A DNA stretch of 26,602 bases. It comes from JBCCGI01 sp039029355 (GTDB taxonomy: Bacteria > Planctomycetota > UBA1135 > GCA-002686595). The stretch spans positions 1 through 26,602 of the forward strand of contig JBCCGI010000097.1 of NCBI GenBank assembly GCA_039029355.1. The letters are read 5' to 3'. Below, piece by piece: positions 6,147-14,633 of this stretch. Position 1 is the stretch's first letter. Every line of letters begins with the position of its first letter. Both the position numbers and the translations under genes were made by a program. The notes beneath the pieces are model-generated. The model ran no database searches, had not been told where the DNA came from, and saw only the letters and a list, made by a program, of their open reading frames with translations.

Positions 6147-8666
6147 ATGGTCGCACACCACCGTTCTGCCTTTCCCCCTTCGGTGCGTCGCTTCCGAGGG
6201 GTTCGTTCGATCCTCGCCGCGTCCGTCCTTGCCGCCCCGGCGCTAGCCCAAGCGCCACCGGGCTACTACGACGCGGTGGACACGACCGATGGTGCGTCGC
6301 TGCGCGCGACGCTGCATCCGGTCATCGACGACCACGTGCGCTTCCCCTACACGTCGAGCGCGACCGACACCTGGGACATCCTCGAGCTGGCCGACGAGGA
6401 TCCGACCGATCCCGGCAGCATCCTCGACGTGTACGCCAACGAGACCTACGCCAAGGTCGGCGGCGGCAGCGGGCCCTACAACCGCGAGCATCTGTGGCCC
6501 AAGTCCTACGGCTACCCGAACGACAGCTCCTCGAACTACCCGTACACCGACTGCCACGCGCTGTTCCTTTGCGACAGCGGCTACAACTCGTCGCGCAGCA
6601 ACAAGCCCTACCGCGACTGCAGCCCGACCTGCGACGAGAAGACGACCCTGCCGAACCACGGCCAGGGCGGCGGCAGCGGCGTCTATCCCGGCGAGTCGAA
6701 CTGGACCTCAGGTACGCTCACCGCGGGCACCTGGGAGACCTGGGCCGGCCGCCGCGGCGACGTCGCGCGGGCGCTCTTCTACCTTGATGTGCGCTACGAG
6801 GGTGGCTTCCACGGCGGCTCGCTGGCGTCGGAGCCGGACCTGATCCTGACCGATGACGAGGCGCTGATCGCCGCGTCGAACACCGGCGCGAACGAGAGCG
6901 TTGGCTACATGGGCATGCTGTCGACGCTGCTCCTATGGCACGCCGAAGACCCCGTCGACGACGTCGAGCGGCGCCACAACGACCAGGTGTACGCCTTCCA
7001 GGGCAACCGCAACCCGTTCGTCGACAACCCCGGCTGGGTCGACTGCATCTTCTCCGGAGCGTGCGGCGGGGGCGGAGGCGGCACTCCGCCGGCGGCGCCG
7101 ACCGCGCTCGTGGCTTCGGCTGGCGACGGCGTCGTCAGCCTCGACTGGGCCGACAACGGCGAGGCGGACCTCGCCGGCTACCACGTCTACCGCGCGACCT
7201 CGTCGGGCGGACCGTACTCGAAGCTGAACGGCGCGGCGTTGGCGCTCAGCGCGTTCTCCGACGCGACGGCGTCGAACGGCACGACCTACTACTACGCGGT
7301 AACCGCGGTCGACGACGAGTCCGACGAATCCTCGAACAGCGCCGAAGACGCGACGACGCCCGCGGGTGGCGGCGGTAGCACCGCCGATCCGTGGATCAAC
7401 GAGCTGCACTACGACAACGCCAGCTCGGACGTCGGCGAGATGGTCGAGGTCGCCGGACCCGCCGGCCTCGACCTCGCGGGCTGGCAGATCGTGGGCTACA
7501 ACGGCAGCGGCGGCGGCGTCTACAAGACGATCGACCTCGCGGGCGTGCTGCCCGATCAGGGCGGTTGCGCCGGCGCGCTGAGCTTCGCGTTCAGCGGCAT
7601 GCAGAACGGCGCTCCCGACGGGCTCGCGCTGGTGGATCCCTCCGGGGCGGTGCTCGAGTTCCTCAGCTACGAGGGCACGCTGAGCGCGGACGGCGGACCG
7701 GCCGACGGCCTGACGTCGACCGACATCGGCGTGAGCGAGTCGGGCGCGACGCCCGCCGGCTACTCGCTGCAGCGCGGTGGCACCGGCTCCGAGGCGGCGG
7801 ACTTCACCTGGCAGTCGGCCCAGGCCGACACGCCGGGCTCACCCAACGCCGGTCAGGTCTTTAGCGGCGGCTGCGCCGGCAGCGGCTCTCTGCGGCCCGC
7901 GACGCCGACCGGGCTCGCGGCGACGGCGGACGACGGGCGCGTCGACCTCGTCTGGGATGCGAACGGCGAGGCCGACCTCGCCGGCTACAAGGTCTACCGC
8001 GCAAGCGCTCCGGGCGGGCCGTACGCGCAGGCGAACGGCGGCCTGGTGGGCGGCGCGAGCTACGCCGACCTCGGCCTCGACAACGGTACGACGTACTACT
8101 ACGTCGTGAGCGCGGTGACCAGCGCGTCGCTCGAGAGCGATGCGAGCGCCGAGTCGTCTGGCACGCCCGTCGCGCCGGTGGCGTCGACGCCGTGGATCAA
8201 CGAGCTCCACTACGACGACAAGGGCAAGGACTCCAACCAGTTCGTCGAGCTCGCCGGGCCGGCGGGGCTCGACCTCACCGGCTGGAAGATCGTCGCCTAC
8301 AACGGCTCGAACGGCACCACCTACGACGAGCACACCTTCAGCGGTACGCTCGCGAACCAGTCGAACGGCTTCGGGACGGCCTACCACGACATGACGCTCC
8401 AGAACGGCGCGCCGGATGGCGTGGCGCTCGTGGATCCGGGCGGGACCGTGGTCGAGTTCCTCAGCTACGAGGGCACGATGACGGCGACGAACGGCCCGGC
8501 CGACGGGTTGACGTCGACCGACATGGGCGTGTCGGAGAGCGGCTCGACGCCGAACGGCTCGTCGCTGCAGCTGGGCGGCTCGGGCTCGGAGGCGGCCGAC
8601 TTCGCCTGGCAGGGACCGCAGGGGCACACCAAGGGCGCCCCGAACGCGGGGCAGACCTTCCTGTAG
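6147..8666 (+). CDS. secreted endonuclease I with two FN3-lamin-tail modules
   Basis: An 839-residue secreted nuclease. A signal sequence ends near residue 35 (ILAASVLAAPALAQA). Residues about 38-290 match the endonuclease I family (EndA/NucM/Vvn): the active-site stretch NREHLWPKS has Glu114 and catalytic-type His115, and several Cys may form disulfides. The C-terminal half is a repeated unit: FN3 (about 314-405), lamin-tail domain (about 414-577), FN3 (about 583-672) and lamin-tail domain (about 681-839). Both lamin-tail copies begin PWINELHYD. Enzymes of this family cut DNA and RNA without specificity outside the cell, so roles in feeding on DNA or degrading matrix DNA fit. The FN3 and lamin-tail parts probably hold it at the surface. 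No ribosome binding site is clear, and the exact start is uncertain. Confidence 0.9.
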   Translation: MVAHHRSAFPPSVRRFRGVRSILAASVLAAPALAQAPPGYYDAVDTTDGASLRATLHPVIDDHVRFPYTSSATDTWDILELADEDPTDPGSILDVYANETYAKVGGGSGPYNREHLWPKSYGYPNDSSSNYPYTDCHALFLCDSGYNSSRSNKPYRDCSPTCDEKTTLPNHGQGGGSGVYPGESNWTSGTLTAGTWETWAGRRGDVARALFYLDVRYEGGFHGGSLASEPDLILTDDEALIAASNTGANESVGYMGMLSTLLLWHAEDPVDDVERRHNDQVYAFQGNRNPFVDNPGWVDCIFSGACGGGGGGTPPAAPTALVASAGDGVVSLDWADNGEADLAGYHVYRATSSGGPYSKLNGAALALSAFSDATASNGTTYYYAVTAVDDESDESSNSAEDATTPAGGGGSTADPWINELHYDNASSDVGEMVEVAGPAGLDLAGWQIVGYNGSGGGVYKTIDLAGVLPDQGGCAGALSFAFSGMQNGAPDGLALVDPSGAVLEFLSYEGTLSADGGPADGLTSTDIGVSESGATPAGYSLQRGGTGSEAADFTWQSAQADTPGSPNAGQVFSGGCAGSGSLRPATPTGLAATADDGRVDLVWDANGEADLAGYKVYRASAPGGPYAQANGGLVGGASYADLGLDNGTTYYYVVSAVTSASLESDASAESSGTPVAPVASTPWINELHYDDKGKDSNQFVELAGPAGLDLTGWKIVAYNGSNGTTYDEHTFSGTLANQSNGFGTAYHDMTLQNGAPDGVALVDPGGTVVEFLSYEGTMTATNGPADGLTSTDMGVSESGSTPNGSSLQLGGSGSEAADFAWQGPQGHTKGAPNAGQTFL
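7086..8663 (+). repeat. internal tandem duplication, FN3 plus lamin-tail module
   Basis: Two consecutive copies of about 0.8 kb, starting near 7086 and 7893, encode the same two-domain unit. Shared protein landmarks are NGEADLAGY, DNGTTYYY/SNGTTYYY, PWINELHYD, QNGAPDG, EFLSYEGT and ADGLTSTD. The second copy differs inside its lamin-tail domain, with a deletion and changed loop near 8300-8390. Confidence 0.85.
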
Positions 8667-8679
8667 CGCAAGAGCGCGG

Positions 8680-8709
8680 CGCGCGCCGGTGCTCAGCCGC
8701 CGGCGCGCG
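8680..8709. terminator. hairpin between convergent genes
   Basis: GCGCGCCGG (8681-8689) is the exact reverse complement of 8700-8708, and C8680-G8709 extends the stem. It lies where the nuclease gene and the minus-strand oxidoreductase gene meet, and covers the last codons of the latter. It could serve both strands. Confidence 0.55.
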
Positions 8710-9724
8710 TCACCAGCTTCAGCAGTCCGCGCGCGATTCCGGAGCGCGACTCGGTCAGCGGCGTGGCGAGGTAGCGCCCGAGCTTCTCGAGGTAGTAGTC
8801 GACGACCATGTCGTCGATCGCGTCGTCGATCGGATAGCCGCCGCGCCCCGCCGCGATCGCGCGCAGGAGGCGCAGGAAGCCGACGCGCTTGAGCGCGTCC
8901 ATGCGGGCCGTCAGCCCGAGCTCGGGCGCGTCGCCGCGCAGGAGCTGAACCTCGTCGTCGTCGAACGCGGTGACCTCGTCGCCGAGGCGCAGCCCGGTCA
9001 CATCCCCGTCCTCGACCACCGGCGAGAGCTGCAGGTGCCCCGGCCCGTCGTGCTCGAAGTCCGCGATCGAGCCCGAGCGCCCCAGCAGCGCGACGCGCCC
9101 GACCGAGTAGTCGCGCGGCTCGAAGATCCAGGCGCCCTTGCCGCCGGCGAGCTGCAGCTCGCGCAGCCCGAAGCCCTTCTCCATCTTCCGCCGCCGCGCG
9201 CGCTTCACGCGCGTGTCGCCCAGGAGTGCCTTCGCGGTGGCGACGCCGTGGTAGGCGTAGGCCGACTGGTAGAAGAGCGCTCCCTCGACCTCGCCGATGG
9301 CGCCGGCGGCCACCGCTTTGCGCACCGGGTCGAGCCAGGGCAGATAGGCGCAGTCCTCGGCCACCCAGGCGGCGCGGAAGGCGTCGAGCAGCGCGATGTG
9401 GCGGAAGTGCTTGAAGCGCACGACCGGCGTGTCGATCAGCAGGTCGACCCCGCCCACGTCGAGCGTGGCGAGGCGGCGCAGCACGTCCGGCACGGCGTTC
9501 TTGGTGACCGCGAGGTAGACCAGGCCGACGCCGTCGAGCGCCGCCGCGTCGAGCCGGTCGATGGCGTGGACCGCGTACGTGCGCCCGTCCGCCTCGAGTT
9601 CTTTCGCGGTGCGTGCGAGCACCATCCGCACCTCGAAGTCCTGCGGCAGGCGATGCAGCGCCGGCAGCCCCGCCTCGCGTACGCGCTTGCCCGAGCCGAT
9701 GATCAACACGCCGCGCGCGCTCAT
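8693..9724 (-). CDS. Gfo/Idh/MocA-like NAD(P)-binding protein
   Basis: A 343-residue protein with the layout of the Gfo/Idh/MocA family. An N-terminal Rossmann fold (VLIIGSGKRVREAG, residues 7-20) precedes a strand-turn VYLAVTKNAVPDV (69-81), which matches the family's nucleotide-contacting segment. The usual EKP motif, whose Lys takes part in catalysis, is here DTP (98-100), so activity may be lost or changed. The C-terminal half has the expected mixed fold (about 125-300). Its ATG overlaps the stop of the GMC oxidoreductase gene as ATGA, so the two are translated together and probably share a pathway, perhaps sugar or polyol oxidation. A longer frame running upstream to 10951 is a shadow of the GMC gene. 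Confidence 0.8.
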   Translation of the reverse strand: MSARGVLIIGSGKRVREAGLPALHRLPQDFEVRMVLARTAKELEADGRTYAVHAIDRLDAAALDGVGLVYLAVTKNAVPDVLRRLATLDVGGVDLLIDTPVVRFKHFRHIALLDAFRAAWVAEDCAYLPWLDPVRKAVAAGAIGEVEGALFYQSAYAYHGVATAKALLGDTRVKRARRRKMEKGFGLRELQLAGGKGAWIFEPRDYSVGRVALLGRSGSIADFEHDGPGHLQLSPVVEDGDVTGLRLGDEVTAFDDDEVQLLRGDAPELGLTARMDALKRVGFLRLLRAIAAGRGGYPIDDAIDDMVVDYYLEKLGRYLATPLTESRSGIARGLLKLVTRAGG

Positions 9725-11400
9725 GCGAGGCCTCCCTCCGCGGCCGGCTGCTCGAAGCGCTCGCGCAGGTGGCGCGCGAGGCGGATCGAGAGCGCGACGA
9801 TCGTGAAGGTCGGGTTGGCGCAACCGCTGGTCGGGAACACCGAGCCGCCGGCCAGGTATACGTTGTCGGCGCCGTGCACGCTGAGGTCGGGCGTCACGAC
9901 CGACGTCGCCGGGTCGACGCCCATGCGGGTCGTGCCGATGTGGTGCGACGCATCGAGCGTGATCGGCCACGGGTCGGCCTCGGCGAGGTCGGTGACGAGC
10001 TCGCCCAGCCCCGCGCGCTCGACCTCCGCCGCGAGCGCCGCGTGCAGGTCGGTCAGCGAGCGCTGGTCGAGCGCGGTGCAGCGGCTCTCGACGTGGGGCA
10101 GCTGCTTGCCGTCCTCGTCTTTCTCGGCCGACAGCACGACGCGGTTGTCGGGGTCGGGCTCCATCTCCATGAAGTTGCGCACGCGGACCTCCCGGATCTT
10201 CGGCACCGCGCCGGGTACCAACCGATACCACAGATACTGCGCCACGCGCGGCGCGTTCCAGGCGATCTTGCCGAGCAGCCCCAGCCACGACAGCGCCGAC
10301 TTGCGCTCGTTCTGCAGGTCGGAGTCGTCGCCGGTCTCGGAGTAGTCGCGCAGCGAGACGACCTCGTCCTCGTGTTTCTTGCGAAAGCGCTTGAGCACGA
10401 AGCTGGTGCGCTTGACGAACAGCACCAGCGACTCGATGCCCTCGTTGTCGGACCAGGGGAACAGCGGCTCCATGCGGACGTAGGAGTTCAGCAGGCCGCG
10501 CTCGCGCTGCACCTCTTCGGGCAGCCGCAGGCCGGCGTAGCCCGCGTAGCCTTGGAAGAGGCAGCCGAAGAAGTAGGGCGCTTCGGCGACCGGCTTGCGC
10601 AGGCGCAGGATGCCGCTGTAGTTCTTCGGGTGGTTCATGAAGTACCGGCCGACCTGGTCGTGCTGGTTGCCGAGCCCCGTGGTGTGCAGGTCGCGCGACA
10701 CAAGCAGCAGCCGCGCGTTCTCGATGCCGCCGGTCGCCAGCACGAAGGCGCGCGCGCGCAGCGCGAGCTCCTTGCCGCCGCCGGTCCGCACGCGCGCGGC
10801 GACGATGCGGCCGTCCTCGGCCTCCAGGCGCTGTACCGTCGCGTCGATCAGGAGGTCGACCGCGGGCGACTCGTACAGCTCGCGGAACTCGCGGCCGAAG
10901 TTCTGCGGCTCGGCGCAGGCGAGGAAGACCTTCTCGTCGAGCGCCTCCCAAGGCGGCTGCAGGTCGCCCTTGCCGCGGAGCTCGCCGAAGCCCTCGCGAC
11001 CGAAGAACGAGAGCGGGGGAAACCGATAGCGCTCGGCCGCTTCGCCGTAGTGCGGCAGCAGCTCGTCGAGCCCGATGGGCCAGCCCGAGTGGCGCAGCCA
11101 GTCGCGCGGCGCGAGGTCGGCGGGGTCGAGCGGGCTGGAGAGCCCGGCCCAGGTGGTCGACGTGCCGCCGAGGACGCGCTCGCGCGAGTACTCCTTGATG
11201 AAGAGCCCCTCGCTGCTGACCGCGCGGAGCCGGTCGCCGCGGCGCGTGGTCCGCAGGCGCCCGCTCTCCAGGACGCAGACGCGGAAGGGGGCGTCCTTCA
11301 GCTCGTTAGCAACGGTCGTGCCGGCCGGCCCCGAACCCACGATGCAAAGGTCGTAGGTGGGCAGCTCTTCGGGTGCGGTAGCGTCGAGGTCGACGATCAT
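9721..11400 (-). CDS. GMC-family FAD oxidoreductase
   Basis: A 559-residue flavoprotein of the glucose-methanol-choline family. The FAD ADP-binding motif is VGSGPAG (residues 21-27), followed by an acidic strand end (VLESG) and GGTSTTWAG, which fits the second FAD contact. Near the C-terminus, SHHIGTTRMG (about 484-493) carries the likely catalytic His. The closing VYLAGGSVFPTSGCANPT has the Asn that replaces the second His in many members, as in gluconate or sorbitol dehydrogenase subunits. There is no signal peptide. The substrate is probably a sugar or alcohol, but the sequence does not tell which. It is coupled by an ATGA overlap to the Gfo/Idh-like gene and is divergent from the peptidase gene across 216 bases. 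Confidence 0.9.
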   Translation of the reverse strand: MIVDLDATAPEELPTYDLCIVGSGPAGTTVANELKDAPFRVCVLESGRLRTTRRGDRLRAVSSEGLFIKEYSRERVLGGTSTTWAGLSSPLDPADLAPRDWLRHSGWPIGLDELLPHYGEAAERYRFPPLSFFGREGFGELRGKGDLQPPWEALDEKVFLACAEPQNFGREFRELYESPAVDLLIDATVQRLEAEDGRIVAARVRTGGGKELALRARAFVLATGGIENARLLLVSRDLHTTGLGNQHDQVGRYFMNHPKNYSGILRLRKPVAEAPYFFGCLFQGYAGYAGLRLPEEVQRERGLLNSYVRMEPLFPWSDNEGIESLVLFVKRTSFVLKRFRKKHEDEVVSLRDYSETGDDSDLQNERKSALSWLGLLGKIAWNAPRVAQYLWYRLVPGAVPKIREVRVRNFMEMEPDPDNRVVLSAEKDEDGKQLPHVESRCTALDQRSLTDLHAALAAEVERAGLGELVTDLAEADPWPITLDASHHIGTTRMGVDPATSVVTPDLSVHGADNVYLAGGSVFPTSGCANPTFTIVALSIRLARHLRERFEQPAAEGGLA

Positions 11401-11616
11401 GGGAGGGCCGTGGCGGGGCGCCAGTTTGGGCTCCGCGGGTGCGCGAAGCGACCCTGGGGGGCGGGATCTGGCGCCCGGTGCCCGAAAGTCGAGCGGCCGG
11501 TGTTCGGTCGGCGGCGGCGCCGACGTTTTCGATGCGTGGGAGAGGCTCCGCGCGCGCGCGCGCCGGCTACGATTGTCCGCCCTCCCCGCGTTGCCGCCGC
11601 TCTAGCCAGCTTCACG

Positions 11617-14055
11617 ATGCAATCCGCGCAATCCGACCGCCGCTTCTCCTCCGTTCTCCTTTCCCTCGCGCTCCTCGTGCCCGGCCTTGCCGCGGGGCCG
11701 CAGCAGGTCGACTCGGCGGCCGACCTCGCCAAGCTGCTCGACGCGGGGGAGACCGAAGACGCCCTCGAGCGGGCCGCGCTCGCGCTCGAGTACACGCCGG
11801 GGGATGGCCTCCTGTTCGACGTCGCCGCGCGCGCCTGTGCCGCGCTCGATCGCAACGACGAGGCCTACTGGTACGCGTCGGTAGGCCTGGGGCTGGTCGA
11901 CAACTCGAAGCAGGGCAAGATCGCGGCCAAGCACATGGCCGAGCTGGTTGCGTCGCTGCGGCCGACCGAGACCGTGCCCGACGACCTGCTCGAAGAGTAC
12001 ACCGAGACGCTCTTCAAGCTGGCGCAGACCTGCCAGCGCAAGAAGCTCTACGCCAACGCGGTCGACCTGCTCGCGCGCTGCCGCGGCACGCGCTTCGAGG
12101 AGCGCGCGCAGGAGCAGCTCGACAAGATGTTCAGCAACGAGAAGGTCGTACAGGCGCTGCTCGCGTCCGGCATCGACATCCCCGCCAAGCCGGCTACGAA
12201 GAAGTCGCCCGAGTGGATCGCGCGCGAGGACGCCAAGCACGCCGACTGGGATGACGCCTACGAGATCAAGGGCAACTACTACACGATCATCACCAACATG
12301 GGCTATGAGATGGCCCAATCGATGGCGCTGGCGATGGAGCAGATGAACGCGTTCTATCGCCGTGTGTTCCGCTACAAGGAGCGCGGCGGCACGATGCGGC
12401 GCTGCGTGATCAAGGTGTACGGCAACCGCGATCTGTTCGACCTGCACGAGGACATGGGCGACAAGCCGACGACCAAGGGCTTCTTCGTGCCGCTCGAGAA
12501 CCGCGTGGCGACGTACGATCCGCGCAGCGAGGGAGCGCCGCTGACCTCGCTCTGGTCGACGCTGTTCCACGAGGCCTCGCACCAGTTCACGCGGGCGGTG
12601 TCGACCGAGCTCCTGCCGGCGTGGCTCAACGAGGGCACCGCCTCCTACTTCGAGGGCGCCACGCTGCTGCCGAGCGGCTTCGTCGAGACGAACCAGATCC
12701 CGGCCAACCGGCTGCGCAACCTGCTGGCGCTGCTCGAGACCGGACGGCCGTCGGTGAAGACGGTGGTGTCCTACTACCAGCCGGGGTCGTATCCGGGCGA
12801 GTACTACCCCTTCGGCTGGGGGCTGGCCTACTTCATCCAGAACTACGAGAACGAGCGCTCCGAGCGGGTGTACCTGCCGATCTACCAGGACTACCTCGGC
12901 AGCTACAAGAGCGGCGGCAAGCACAACCCCTTCGACCGCTTCGTCGACTACTTCGTCGACAAGGCCAAGCAGCCCGGGATCGAGACCTTCGACGACTTCG
13001 TCGCGCACTGGAAGGCGTGGATCCAGGACCTGGGCGCGATCTACAACGGAGGGGCCGAGCAGGCCGACGTCCTCGTCGAGCGCGCGCGCAAGCAGCGCGC
13101 CGACGACAAGCCCGCGTACGCGGCCGAGAGCTACCGCTGGGCGCTGCAGAAGCGTGACGACGCGCGCACGTCGTTCGAGTTGGGGGAGACGCTCGCGGAG
13201 CTCGAGCACGACGACGGCGCCATGCAGAGCTTCCGCCACGCGCTCGCCCTGGTGCGCGCCGAGGAGGATCCGTCGACCCCGGTCGCGGGCTTCGACGGCC
13301 AGAGCGCGGCCGACGTGGCCGAGGAGTGCCTGGTGCGCATCACGAAGGTCAACCGCAACATCGGCGACGGCCTGCGCAAGGCCGACGCCGGCCTGACGAC
13401 GGCCGTGGCCGAGGTGGCCGAGGGCTTCGTCGACGCGGGCTTCCCGCGCAGCTCGGTGCAGCTGCTCGACACGTCCGCGGCCGTGCTCGGCGGCTCGGGG
13501 CCGCTGCGCGAGATGCGGCTCAAGATCCAGGACGAGCACGAGCTCGACGTCCGCCGCTGGCGGCGGCTGAGGGTCGACGACGAGCTCGCGCTCTGGCAGG
13601 GCGGCGGCGACTGGGGCGGCGAGGACGGCGACGTGCGCGTCGACACCGACGCGCTCGTGACGACGACCTACCGCGAAGACGTCCCGGCGTCCTACCGCTA
13701 CGAGGCGCGCATCTACCCGGGCGACGAAGGCGACACGCCGGTGTTCGGGATCGTGTTCGGCTCGAACAACCGCACCGGCATGCGGATGTTCGGCGTGCTC
13801 CCCGGCCCGGGCATCGCGGCGCTGGTCGAGCTCAAGGAGGGGCCCGAGATCGTCGACCAGATCGGCCGCGTGCCCGAGATCGGCGGAGAAGGCCTTCTGC
13901 TCGCGCTCGAGGTGAGCCCCGAGAGCGTCACCTTCTTCATGCAGGGGGAGAAGGTGAAGGAGCTGCCGCTGACCCCGGCCGAGGTCGCCGGACGCATCGG
14001 CCTGTTCGCGCAGGACACCAGCGCGACGTTCGCCGACGTGCGGATCCGCTACTAG
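11617..14055 (+). CDS. secreted HExxH peptidase, DUF1570-like, with C-terminal lectin-like domain
   Basis: An 812-residue exported protein. The signal peptide is at residues 1-26 (VLLSLALLVPGLAAG), so I start at 11617 although the frame is open far upstream. Residues about 30-180 are helical and TPR-like. The peptidase region has HEASH (318-322) and, 17 residues later, the Glu of NEGTASYF (Glu339), the zinc-ligand pattern of gluzincins as in DUF1570 proteins common in planctomycetes. A helical stretch follows at about 480-640. Residues about 645-812 are beta-rich and resemble the concanavalin-like fold of DUF1080 domains. It should act outside the cytoplasm on proteins or glycoconjugates. It ends three bases from the convergent ferritin-like gene. 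Confidence 0.85.
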   Translation: MQSAQSDRRFSSVLLSLALLVPGLAAGPQQVDSAADLAKLLDAGETEDALERAALALEYTPGDGLLFDVAARACAALDRNDEAYWYASVGLGLVDNSKQGKIAAKHMAELVASLRPTETVPDDLLEEYTETLFKLAQTCQRKKLYANAVDLLARCRGTRFEERAQEQLDKMFSNEKVVQALLASGIDIPAKPATKKSPEWIAREDAKHADWDDAYEIKGNYYTIITNMGYEMAQSMALAMEQMNAFYRRVFRYKERGGTMRRCVIKVYGNRDLFDLHEDMGDKPTTKGFFVPLENRVATYDPRSEGAPLTSLWSTLFHEASHQFTRAVSTELLPAWLNEGTASYFEGATLLPSGFVETNQIPANRLRNLLALLETGRPSVKTVVSYYQPGSYPGEYYPFGWGLAYFIQNYENERSERVYLPIYQDYLGSYKSGGKHNPFDRFVDYFVDKAKQPGIETFDDFVAHWKAWIQDLGAIYNGGAEQADVLVERARKQRADDKPAYAAESYRWALQKRDDARTSFELGETLAELEHDDGAMQSFRHALALVRAEEDPSTPVAGFDGQSAADVAEECLVRITKVNRNIGDGLRKADAGLTTAVAEVAEGFVDAGFPRSSVQLLDTSAAVLGGSGPLREMRLKIQDEHELDVRRWRRLRVDDELALWQGGGDWGGEDGDVRVDTDALVTTTYREDVPASYRYEARIYPGDEGDTPVFGIVFGSNNRTGMRMFGVLPGPGIAALVELKEGPEIVDQIGRVPEIGGEGLLLALEVSPESVTFFMQGEKVKELPLTPAEVAGRIGLFAQDTSATFADVRIRY

Positions 14056-14058
14056 TAA

Positions 14059-14514
14059 CTAGCTGACCGTCGGGTCGAACGCCGCGATGTCGCCCGGGCT
14101 GCGGAGCATCTTGTCGACCTCGCCCAGGTGGCGCTCCTCCTGGAGGATCATCGAGCGCGAGTACTCCTCGAGCATGATCGAGTGCCCGGAGGTCAGGTCG
14201 TGCAGGGCACGGTACTCATCGAGCGTCGTGCGCTCGTGGGCCATCGACTCGCGCAGGATCGCGCCGATGTCGTGATTGTGCGTCTCGAGCAGCGGCCCGA
14301 GCGTGAGCGACGGATGCTCGCCCATGTCGGTGAGCCGCTCGCCGGCCTCCTGAGCGTGCAGCAGCGACTCCTGCGCCTGCGACCGCAGCCACTCCACGAG
14401 CGGGATCCGGTTGAACCCGTAGACCATCAGGGAGTAGTGCGTGTAGCGGACGACTCCGGCGAGCTCCATCTCGAGGATCTTGTTGAGCTTATCGACGACT
14501 GCCTGACGGTCCAT
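14059..14514 (-). CDS. bacterioferritin-like protein with altered metal site
   Basis: A 151-residue four-helix protein aligned with bacterioferritin. Candidate di-iron ligands are Glu17, His53, Glu94, Glu126 and His129. The Glu three residues before His53 is replaced by Ser50, with Glu49 next to it. The heme-binding Met of true bacterioferritin (next to that Glu) is Leu51, so heme binding is unlikely. The length matches the family (about 155). It could still oxidise or store iron, or be a related ferritin-like protein of stress response. I start at MDRQAV; a longer frame to 14574 would place a perfect hairpin (14544-14562) inside the coding part and has an unlikely N-terminus. No clear ribosome binding site. 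Confidence 0.8.
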   Translation of the reverse strand: MDRQAVVDKLNKILEMELAGVVRYTHYSLMVYGFNRIPLVEWLRSQAQESLLHAQEAGERLTDMGEHPSLTLGPLLETHNHDIGAILRESMAHERTTLDEYRALHDLTSGHSIMLEEYSRSMILQEERHLGEVDKMLRSPGDIAAFDPTVS

Positions 14515-14543
14515 TGAGCGGTGGGGGTGGGGGCCTCGGAGGT

Positions 14544-14562
14544 CGCCGCGGAGGCCGCGGCG
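14544..14562 (-). promoter_or_regulatory. hairpin in the leader of the ferritin-like gene
   Basis: CGCCGCGG (14544-14551) is the exact reverse complement of CCGCGGCG (14555-14562), with a three-base loop, 30 bases upstream of the ATG. It may be a terminator for the FG-GAP gene upstream or a regulatory stem in the leader; I cannot tell which. Confidence 0.35.
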
Positions 14563-14633
14563 GCGAAACACCATGGCGCACGCGCGCCTTCGAGTCTATA
14601 CGGCCCCCCCCACAAAGTTGCCCGCGCACGCCC

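Noticed and set aside
9769..11616. Upstream extension of the peptidase frame
   Set aside because: It runs antisense through the GMC oxidoreductase gene; the signal peptide at 11617 shows the true start.
11602..13539. 645-residue minus-strand frame
   Set aside because: Antisense to the HExxH peptidase. Low-complexity Arg/Val/Leu composition and no motif.
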